A program made the position numbers and the translations under genes. From the NCBI GenBank assembly GCA_964410215.1, contig CAYPHA010000090.1:1-17268 (forward strand): 17,268 nucleotides of DNA, in the 5' to 3' direction. Of the stretch, positions 6,081-12,046 are shown in pieces. Under the pieces are notes generated by a model that was not told the origin of the DNA, searched no databases, and saw only the letters and a program-made list of their open reading frames with translations. Source of the stretch: CAYPHA01 sp964410215. GTDB lineage: Bacteria; Calditrichota; Calditrichia; Calditrichales; CAYPHA01. Each line of letters begins with the position of its first letter. The first letter of the stretch is position 1.

Positions 6081-7052
6081 CTACTTCCCGTTTTCCATAA
6101 TCTTCTTTTGTGACCATTGGGATTCAATCACCTCTTTCCTTAAAAATTCAGCAGCCTCCTCACCGCGCCCCTTGTTGCTCATTAGATCCAGGTACAGTTG
6201 AATGGGCGAAACGACCTTTACGCCTGCAACGGTTTCTGCTCCGTAAAATACACCTTCATCATAAGGAGAGAGCAGCGTAACGTTCGGCCCGCTGCTGACC
6301 GGTTTAAGCTTCAAATCAGTGGCCAGTTTTTCAACATCGCTATCCACATAGGCATATACCCTATTGTATCGCGTGTAGGGGGCAAGACGTGCTGCACCGG
6401 AAAACATCGTTAAGGCATATTTTGTATTCGATTTCTTACCGTATTCCGATATTTCTTTTTCAAGCTCTTCTGTGCTTTTTAAAGAGTAAAAATCATATTG
6501 TTTGTTTTTGGTATAGCTATACTGCGTTTGCCAGTCCTTTAGCAACTCATCCCAGGCCCTTAATGTAAAGCCTGTCTTAGATGCCGTTATCCACTCCATA
6601 GCCTCCAGCTGTTGTTTCACATTGGAGACCATCCCCAGACTCACACCCGCTTCTTTGCTCAGATCCTGCACCTTCCATACATGACCAGGATTGTTCAGGA
6701 TAACCCGCAGCAGGCGTTCAGCTTTTGGATAATACAAAGATTTCAACAGTCTTTTTTCCAGCTGCTTATTGGCTTTGCCTTCTTTTTCTATGTGTATGTT
6801 CTTAAATGATATAAAACAATTACCGGAAAGATCGATATATCCGATGCCGGCTTCTTTGCATACAGCGGCTGATTTTTGTGATATATAGGGTGCGATAATA
6901 AGGCCAGAGGCGTTCGGCATGAAACCCAGATAGCGCAGCAGCTGATTCACACCTTCGCGTACAAAGCGCACCTCTCCCCGGTTTTTAACTTCCACGACGA
7001 TATCAGGAAAATTTTTTTGAGCTCGTTCTATGAGGTACTTGAAATATACCAA
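6081..7052 (-). CDS. AbiEi-like type IV antitoxin / winged-helix regulator, orphan
   Basis: The 323-aa frame ends in VKVVSPIQLYLDLMSNKGRG followed by EEAAEFLRKEVI, the hallmark C-terminal region of AbiEi-family antitoxins, which repress their own operon and counter the AbiEii nucleotidyltransferase toxin. A winged-helix segment is at about 112-160 (AERLLRVILNNPGHVWKVQDLSKEAGVSLGMVSNV). The N-terminal 90 residues (DIVVEVKNRGEVRF, LIIAPYISQKSAAVCKEAGIGYIDLSGN) look like a degenerate restriction-endonuclease-like fold seen in long members of this family. No AbiEii gene lies on either side. The only start before codon 45 is TTG 7052, with no ribosome site and a TAA two codons upstream, so the true N-terminus may have been lost. 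It sits inside a module that is uninterrupted in its second copy. Family assignment is fairly sure. Confidence 0.75.
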   Translation of the reverse strand: MVYFKYLIERAQKNFPDIVVEVKNRGEVRFVREGVNQLLRYLGFMPNASGLIIAPYISQKSAAVCKEAGIGYIDLSGNCFISFKNIHIEKEGKANKQLEKRLLKSLYYPKAERLLRVILNNPGHVWKVQDLSKEAGVSLGMVSNVKQQLEAMEWITASKTGFTLRAWDELLKDWQTQYSYTKNKQYDFYSLKSTEELEKEISEYGKKSNTKYALTMFSGAARLAPYTRYNRVYAYVDSDVEKLATDLKLKPVSSGPNVTLLSPYDEGVFYGAETVAGVKVVSPIQLYLDLMSNKGRGEEAAEFLRKEVIESQWSQKKIMENGK

Positions 7053-7111
7053 AATTTAAGGAGAATGGTAAAATTCGTTAGATAAGATTACTTCTGAAAC
7101 ATTTGTTGAAC

Positions 7112-7326
7112 GTTCGTTTAAGATATGTTATAAATACAATAATAATTCTACCACAGATGTAATGATTGTATCATCATTCATACAACCTCCTCGTCCAGTC
7201 AAGTTTAGTTTAATCTCTTCGATTAACGTATCCGGGGCCAGAACGGTGATGGCTTCATGCCAGCCCAGGATCCAGGTGATGAGCTCAGGAGAGAGGGGCA
7301 CCTGTAAGGTCAACAGAAGATCACCG
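7112..7326. repeat. Dispersed repeat, left copy (matches 10898-11113)
   Basis: About 215 bases match 10898-11113 with roughly 16 differences, counted by eye (about 92% identity, one indel). The match covers the last ~50 codons of a WYL regulator gene and about 60 bases beyond its stop. Confidence 0.85.
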
Positions 7327-7366
7327 CTTTCTTGACCGTTCATAGTGAAATGGTCGAGCCAGCGGT
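7174..7366 (-). pseudogene. C-terminal relic of a WYL-domain regulator
   Basis: The minus strand reads IYRWLDHFTMNGQESGDLLL, then TLQVPLSPELITWILGWHEA and ITVLAPDTLIEEIK, nearly identical to residues 263-316 of the complete WYL regulator at 10960-11943. A one-base deletion then shifts the frame before the conserved last residues. Nothing of the helix-turn-helix, the WYL core or the rest of the WCX domain is present upstream, where the ATPase control region begins. The differing residues just before GDLLL show it comes from a paralogous gene rather than a fresh duplication of the intact one. It is non-functional as a regulator. Confidence 0.8.
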
Positions 7367-7383
7367 AAATACTGATTATATAT

Positions 7384-7435
7384 TTTACCTTGTATTTTAA
7401 AACGTATCTTTTTAAATTTACCTTGTATTTTAAAA
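7384..7435 (+). promoter_or_regulatory. Two 19-bp direct repeats before the AAA_14 ATPase
   Basis: TTTACCTTGTATTTTAAAA is present exactly at 7384-7402 and 7417-7435, a 33-bp period (about three helical turns), ending ten bases before ATG 7445. The spacing puts both copies on the same face of the helix, as expected of a tandem operator. Only a weak purine stretch (AGAAG, 7436-7440 region) can serve as ribosome site, so the repeat may also overlap the translation start signals. Confidence 0.6.
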
Positions 7436-7444
7436 AGAAGACTT

Positions 7445-8749
7445 ATGAAGCGTTTTATTATCGACAAACTTTTAAACTGGAAAACCAGCACGAACAGAAA
7501 ACCGCTAATTCTTCGTGGCGCACGTCAGACAGGTAAAACAACAGCCGTTCGTATGCTTGGCGAACAGTACTTTCAAGGCCGATTTCACTCCGTGGATCTC
7601 GAAAAACGGCCGGACTGGCATATCATTTTTGAAAAGAACCTTGAACCCGGTCGTATATTATCCGAACTGGAGCTGGTTTTAAACGCCTCGATTAAACCGG
7701 GACAGGATCTCTTATTCCTCGATGAAATTCAAAGCTGCCCACGGGCCCTGATGGCCTTACGCTATTTTTATGAAGAATTACCCGAATTACACGTCATCGC
7801 CGCAGGTTCATTACTGGAATTTGTCTTAAGGGATATCTCTTTTCCCGTTGGACGTGTTCAGTTTTTAAACATGTTTCCGATGACCTTCGCTGAATTTTTA
7901 CTGGCCTGTGAAAAGGATAAACTGGCTGCCGTATTAAGTACTTCAAGCCGGCATTATTCGGAGAATGTGCATAATCTTTTGCTGGATGAATTGCGGATCT
8001 ACTTTTTTACCGGCGGAATGCCGGAATGTGTTCACTCTTTTGCTGAAAAAAGAAAACTCCGGGAAGTTTTTGATATTCAGGATCAGTTAATCCAAACGTA
8101 CCGGGCTGATTTTTCCAAATATGCACCTTTTGCCGATAAACGCTGTCTGGATGCTGTGCTGACAAATACGGCGAAAATGGTGGGTCAACAGATAAAATAT
8201 ACCCGCTTAACAAATGATTTTACACCGCCGACAAATAAAAAAGCGTTTGATCTGTTAAATATGGCACGCGTTATTCATAAAATTCCTTCGGCCTCACCGG
8301 GTGGTTTGCCTTTAGGGGCCTCCTCCTCTGGTAAACGGTTTAAGGCCATTATGGCCGATATCGGGCTTATGCAGAAATTGTGTGGCATACAGTACAAGGA
8401 AACGATGAGCACATCAGATTTAATGGATATGTTCAGGGGTGCCCTTGCGGAACAATTTGTCGGCCAGGAACTGCTTGCGGCAGGACAGAATGAGCTGTGT
8501 TACTGGTCGCGTGATGCGAAAAGCAGTTCTGCGGAAGTGGATTATCTTATTGAAAATAAAGGTATGGTTTTACCCATGGAAGTTAAAAGCGGTCCATCCG
8601 GAAAACTGAAAAGCATGCATTTATTGTTAAACAGCCATCCCAACGTACCAACCGGTTATGTGTTATCTACAGGTCCCTACTCCGAAATTCCGGATCAGAA
8701 ACTTACCTTTTATCCGCTTTACAGTGTGAGTCAATTAATTGAACAATAA
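7445..8749 (+). CDS. AAA_14/DUF4143 ATPase
   Basis: The 434-aa protein starts MKRFIIDKLLNWK and has a Walker A GARQTGKTT (residues 25-33), a Walker B LLFLDEIQ (89-96, Asp93/Glu94) and VIAAGSLLEF, followed by FPVGRVQFLNMFPMTFAEFL, all characteristic of the AAA_14 family. The C-terminal DUF4143 domain carries a restriction-nuclease-like core: Glu364 and Asp366 in AEVDYLIE, then Glu379/Lys381 in MEVKSG. Hundreds of paralogues occur in Bacteroidota, archaea and others. Their role is not settled; membership in mobile or addiction-like modules has been suggested. The gene is complete, alone on its strand, preceded by 19-bp direct repeats and followed by a long imperfect hairpin. It is the only undamaged plus-strand gene in the decayed middle region. 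Family assignment is very sure; function is unknown. Confidence 0.93.
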   Translation: MKRFIIDKLLNWKTSTNRKPLILRGARQTGKTTAVRMLGEQYFQGRFHSVDLEKRPDWHIIFEKNLEPGRILSELELVLNASIKPGQDLLFLDEIQSCPRALMALRYFYEELPELHVIAAGSLLEFVLRDISFPVGRVQFLNMFPMTFAEFLLACEKDKLAAVLSTSSRHYSENVHNLLLDELRIYFFTGGMPECVHSFAEKRKLREVFDIQDQLIQTYRADFSKYAPFADKRCLDAVLTNTAKMVGQQIKYTRLTNDFTPPTNKKAFDLLNMARVIHKIPSASPGGLPLGASSSGKRFKAIMADIGLMQKLCGIQYKETMSTSDLMDMFRGALAEQFVGQELLAAGQNELCYWSRDAKSSSAEVDYLIENKGMVLPMEVKSGPSGKLKSMHLLLNSHPNVPTGYVLSTGPYSEIPDQKLTFYPLYSVSQLIEQ

Positions 8750-8769
8750 AAATCCAACTTCGTGACCCT

Positions 8770-8831
8770 CCCGGCTTGTCCGGCCAGTCAGGCTGGAGCT
8801 GCCAGATACACTGGCCCGACGAGCTTGCCGG
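8770..8831. repeat. Long imperfect hairpin after the AAA_14 gene
   Basis: CCCGGCTTGTCCGGCCAGT (8770-8788) is imperfectly complementary to ACTGGCCCGACGAGCTTGCCGG (8810-8831 region), with an inner CTGG/CCAG stem. It starts 20 bases after the stop at 8749 and may act as a terminator or be a REP-like element. No U-tract follows. Confidence 0.4.
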
Positions 8832-8873
8832 AATGTTCTAAACCCCGGGCTCAATTAAGAATTAAGAATTGAG

Positions 8874-9216
8874 AATAAAGAGGAAAACAAAGGACACCTG
8901 ATCCTTGATGCCACGGTAGCGCCAGCTGACCTAAAATATCCTACAGATCTGGACCTGCTCAATTAAGCCCGGGGAAAAAAGTGAGCAGCTGATCGATTTA
9001 CTCTATATTCCCGAAAAAGGGAAAGTCAAACCCCGTACCTACCGCATAAAGGCTCGTAAGGCCTGTCTCAGCTGTGCCGACACGATTTACGGTACACGGG
9101 AAAACAGAGCCTACATGAAAGCGCACAATATCATCTACACCGGAACAGCGTTGGGACGCCGTCCTAAGAACCTGGACAAAGAAAGCAACGATCAGGAGAA
9201 AAAACGTAAGAAGTAA
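8874..9216 (+). pseudogene. Relic of an IS1182/IS5-type DDE transposase
   Basis: The frame at 8874-8963 reads GHLILDATVAPADLKYPTDLDLLN, the start of the DDE domain with its first Asp (LILDAT), then hits TAA at 8964-8966. One base out of frame, the homologous text resumes (SEQLIDLLYIPEKGKVKPRT, then YRIKARKACLS). It jumps straight to TIYGTRENRAYMKAHNI and GRRPKNLDK, a region that normally lies some 150 residues later and starts with the second Asp. So the relic has a nonsense change, a +1 frameshift and a large internal deletion, and the transposase N-terminus and the C-terminal Glu region are gone. No terminal inverted repeats of an element were identified. Family-level assignment is from the conserved text and is fairly sure. 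Confidence 0.8.
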
Positions 9217-9250
9217 GCCAGACAACGTTCCTGCAGGGAGTGATGCAATT

Positions 9251-9293
9251 AAAAAAAGCCTCAGATCGAGAATGTCGTTTTTCACTGAGGCTT
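9251..9293 (-). terminator. Intrinsic terminator of the minus-strand SDR relic
   Basis: Read on the minus strand, AAGCCTCAG and CTGAGGCTT form a perfect 9-bp stem (9285-9293 with 9256-9264) followed by seven T, 27 bases after the stop at 9320. Stem and U-tract are both strong, so this was probably the working terminator of the intact gene. Confidence 0.8.
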
Positions 9294-9319
9294 CTGTATC
9301 AGAAAAGGGATGATTATTT

Positions 9320-9654
9320 TTATACTTCAAGCATGCCTTCGATGCCAAAGTTTTGGTAAATGCCTTTTGTAATATTGTGCAGCATCTCGTTATAGTTTTT
9401 AAGCGGTTCACCCATACCCATATTATCGACGACGGTCCGGAAGGGTTTTTCGCCTTTTGGTTTTTCAATCAGGGCCAGTACTTCATCAGCAACTTGCTGG
9501 GGATCCTGGGCAGTATTCTGTTTCAGGGCGCCCTCAAAACTTTCCAGCATCCCCTTCGGATCGCGCATGGAAGCGACTACTTTATGACCTTTTTGCAGCA
9601 GTGTATGGGTGATCATTTACCAAAACCACCACTTGCGCCGGTGGGTTTTTCGGA
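9320..9654 (-). pseudogene. Short-chain dehydrogenase relic with internal deletion
   Basis: The upstream end reads TGASGGFGK, the cofactor-binding glycine motif of classical SDRs. One base is missing directly afterwards, so the following MITHTLLQKGHKVVASMRDP continues in another frame from ATG 9616. After about 22 residues the text jumps to QDPQQVADEVLALIEKPKGE followed by KPFRTVVDNMGMGEP, which is the C-terminal end of such proteins. The catalytic Ser-Tyr-Lys region, some 150 residues, is deleted. The segment before TGASGG is also missing its normal start (TAA at 9658-9660). The remaining 98-codon frame is unlikely to give an active enzyme. Confidence 0.8.
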
Positions 9655-9691
9655 TAATTAGAAGTCTTTGTATTTAACCTTAGTGCCGTTT

Positions 9692-10369
9692 CTAATAAAC
9701 AAGAAATTTAGAATTGGGATGTATTTCCAGCCAATCAGCCCAGGACATCTTTGAAAACTTTAATATGGGTAATTCGCGCCCCACATAGGTTCCGCCAATA
9801 CTTCTTAAATTACCTTCTTCATGAAAAGGGAACCACATACTTTCCGTCTGGTAGTCATACAATATAAACGTTTCGATATAAACCCAGCCACTGGCGCTGA
9901 GAGTTAAAACCTGATCATCAATTTCTCGACTGTACACGGCAGCCAGATCTTTAAGCGGTCAGTAAACCGAGGAAAAATATGTATCACCAATATGATCATT
10001 AACAATTTCAAATCTTAGCAGTGTGCTGATAGGATAGGCACGTTGTTCACCATTAAAATCCACCCCGATGATGGAAAAATCCCCGTCTTCAGCCGGGAAT
10101 CCCCTCTCGCCTGCCCTTAGAAATTCCGGATCATTTAAGGGTTGAATAGCATTTGGCCCCAAACCGAAGCGGAAAAAATCCGGATTCATATTCCAGGTTT
10201 GCACAGCATGGGTTATATCCCATTTTTTACCCGTTCTATCTTCTATATAGATCGTTTCAGTACTGTCATTATTGACTCTCTGCGTAATTTTCGGGCCTTC
10301 ATTGGATGAGCAGGATACAATGGTTGCAATACAATAAACAGAGATGATATAAAATATTCTTGTTTTCAT
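9692..10369 (-). CDS. DUF3179 lipoprotein interrupted by one in-frame TGA
   Basis: The gene starts at ATG 10369 with a lipoprotein signal (MKTRIFYIISVYCIATIVSC, lipid-modified Cys20). It continues with GKKWDITHAVQTWNMNPDFF, FGLGPNAI and IIGVDFNGEQRAYPISTLLR, then VNDHIGDTYFSSVY, all typical of DUF3179 proteins of unknown function. At codon 137 there is a TGA (9959-9961). Beyond it the same frame continues for 88 residues without defect (PLKDLAAVYSREIDDQVLTL, ASGW, YDYQTESMWFPF, then a SWADWLEIHPNSKFLVY end). In the family this position is the first cysteine of the YCPL motif, so TGC to TGA is the smallest explanation. Either this is a nonsense-mutated gene in a decaying region or TGA encodes selenocysteine. 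Conventional calling would give two pieces, 9959-10369 and 9692-9937. No strong ribosome site is present. Confidence 0.75.
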
Positions 10370-10370
10370 G

Positions 10371-10682
10371 TATACATATTAATACACAGATATCACAAAA
10401 ATTCACCAGAAGAATAAATTTTTGATAAAACATTGTTAGAGAAAGAATTAATATATTTCAATAGTATAAAGTATGCTGAACAGAAGATTCAATTTTGAAT
10501 TATTCAGACTAATAAAAAAATTGGACGAAAAATTTAATAAAAACTAAATTTCTCCCAAGAACAGTGCCTGGTAGTTGAAATGGAAAGTAGGATTGCCATG
10601 CACTTCCATTAATAGAACCTGGTTGATATCTTACCCCCTGACCGCTTTTATTTTATATCATAGAATTAACCCTAAGATTAGT
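10371..10682. other. AT-rich intergenic stretch, nothing recognised
   Basis: About 310 bases upstream of the DUF3179 gene. It should hold that gene's promoter, but no convincing promoter, RNA gene or coding frame is visible. The small palindrome ATTCAATTTTGAAT is too weak to interpret. Confidence 0.5.
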
Positions 10683-10846
10683 TTAATGAGCTAGTGCACT
10701 TTTTATACGAGTTTCATTGTTCCATATTTGGGTCATATTGATACGCTCATACGCATCACGCTGAATCCGGTCTCTTTCTTCCTCATCCGTGATGTCTTCG
10801 AAATTAACAATGTGTACCGGTCCGGTATGATTTGGCGGGGCAAATT
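10683..10846 (-). pseudogene. Small conserved coding fragment of unknown family (copy 2)
   Basis: The minus frame reads FAPPNHTGPVHIVNFEDITD followed by EEERDRIQRDAYERI, matching the core of 5754-5930, and then runs into unrelated residues before TAA at 10683. The start region present in copy 1 (MPLNRLSRKIAVK) is replaced by repeat sequence through a deletion of about 120 bases between two TTACT motifs. It is therefore a fragment of the same unknown coding sequence. Confidence 0.4.
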
Positions 10847-11113
10847 GTTACTTCCCCTCTTATGCAGGGACAAGCTTTGGCCAGTCAACTTGTAAATGTT
10901 CGTTTTAGATATGTTATAAATACTATTATAATTCTAACACAGATGTAATGATTGCATCATCATTCATACAATTTCCTGGTCTGGTCAAGTTTATGTTTAA
11001 TCTCTTCGATTAGCGTATCCGGGGCCAGAACAGTGATGGCTTCGTGCCAGCCCAGGATCCAGGTGATGAGCTCAGGTGAGAGGGGCACCTGTAAAGTCAA
11101 CAGAAGATCACCG
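10743..11113. repeat. Composite repeat, right copy (matches 5790-5893, 6016-6057, 7112-7326)
   Basis: Three blocks are contiguous or nearly so here: 10743-10846 matches 5790-5893, 10847-10888 matches 6016-6057, and 10898-11113 matches 7112-7326. In the left copy the same blocks are separated by about 120 bases and by the AbiEi-like gene. The last block covers the WYL 3' end and the bases after it. Confidence 0.85.
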
Positions 11114-11943
11114 TTTTCATTGACCTCCGTTTTCTGACTGGGATGCCAGCTGCGATTTATAAAATAGTCTGCGTAATCGGCGGCGATCCGCAGTGTCACC
11201 TCAACCGACTCCCCCTCAAACACACCAAAACGGTCCCGGCGAAAGGCTTCCCTGTCAAACATGGGTTTCCGTTTATATTGACTTTGCAATACTTTTACCG
11301 ATTGAACTCTCTGCACCACCATCGAAATGTTTTTTGCATACCTTTTATGGTAAGCGGCTACATAGATGGTACCATGATATGAAAACAACATATGGGGATA
11401 TACGACATAGGACTTACTCCGGATCTGATTAATGGACTTATATTCCACTTGTATCCACAGTTTTTGCTGAATGGCTGTTATAAACTGCTCAATAAGCTGG
11501 TCGTAATCACGATAATCGAACGATCCGTAATTCTGGTCCCAGATCACCTCATGCGAGCTGCCCGCGTCCCAGAAAATGTCACCGGGAATCATGCGCTCCA
11601 GCTTGTCAATAACCGATTCCAGACTGGAAGCCACGGCCGTGTTTCTGAATTCTTTCAAATAAGATTTAAGGATGTACAGGGAAAGGATTTCATTTTCCTT
11701 AATCACCGGCGGCAGCATACGACGATAATCCCTTGGAAACGACCAGGCATGTTCCCGGCGAAGGCGTTTTTCACTTATGAGTGGAATGCCGGCATTGAGG
11801 ATGGCATTGATATCCCGCTGTATGGTGCGCAGGCTTACGCTTCCTTCAAACATGTCATACAGTTCGGAGGCTGATAATTTACGGGCCATGCTGAATTGTT
11901 CTAATATTTTTATGATGCGTTGTATTTGTGATAGCTCAGCCAT
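10960..11943 (-). CDS. WYL-domain transcriptional regulator
   Basis: The 327-aa protein has an N-terminal helix-turn-helix (about 5-60: LSQIQRIIKILEQFSMARKL, then SASELYDMF and SLRTIQRDINAILNAGIPL). A WYL domain follows at about 145-225, with YPHMLFSYHGTIYVAAYHKR carrying the ligand-binding core, and a C-terminal WCX extension (about 245-325) with TWILGWHEAITVLAPDTLIEEI. WYL regulators of this layout often control phage-defence and DNA-repair operons and may sense nucleic acid or a nucleotide. The open frame extends to 12060, but I chose ATG 11943 because GAGG lies seven bases before it; ATG 11949 is too close to that site. It is divergent from the double AAA+ gene across about 100 bases, so it most likely regulates that gene and itself. 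Confidence 0.92.
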   Translation of the reverse strand: MAELSQIQRIIKILEQFSMARKLSASELYDMFEGSVSLRTIQRDINAILNAGIPLISEKRLRREHAWSFPRDYRRMLPPVIKENEILSLYILKSYLKEFRNTAVASSLESVIDKLERMIPGDIFWDAGSSHEVIWDQNYGSFDYRDYDQLIEQFITAIQQKLWIQVEYKSINQIRSKSYVVYPHMLFSYHGTIYVAAYHKRYAKNISMVVQRVQSVKVLQSQYKRKPMFDREAFRRDRFGVFEGESVEVTLRIAADYADYFINRSWHPSQKTEVNENGDLLLTLQVPLSPELITWILGWHEAITVLAPDTLIEEIKHKLDQTRKLYE

Positions 11944-12046
11944 TTTCATTCCTCGCAATTCTACTAACTTTTTCCAAACAATACTATTATTAACGACATC
12001 ATGTGACGTTTTATAAGTTATAATTATAATAAAAGAAAGGAGAACA
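11944..12046. promoter_or_regulatory. Divergent promoter region between WYL regulator and AAA+ gene
   Basis: Two overlapping-phase TATAAT hexamers lie at 12019-12024 and 12025-12030, suitable as -10 boxes for the AAA+ gene; no good -35 is seen. AAAGGAG at 12036-12042 is its ribosome site, four bases before ATG 12047. The imperfectly symmetric ACGACATCATGTGACGT just upstream of the -10 boxes is a candidate WYL operator (inference). Confidence 0.5.

Noticed and set aside
7384..7435. Possible mini CRISPR array
   Set aside because: Only two repeat units of 19 bases with a 14-base spacer directly before a gene start, and no cas1 or cas2 nearby; the Cas4-like domain at 15428 is part of a DUF2779 protein, not a CRISPR gene.
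7174..10962. The whole segment between the two WYL ends as a composite transposon
   Set aside because: The repeats are in the same orientation and contain no transposase or terminal inverted repeats; the only transposase is a relic in the interior. Homologous recombination between the copies remains possible, but the data do not show transposition.
11392..11874. Plus-strand open frame of 160 codons opposite the WYL regulator
   Set aside because: It is antisense to the HTH and WYL coding region, with no supporting features.
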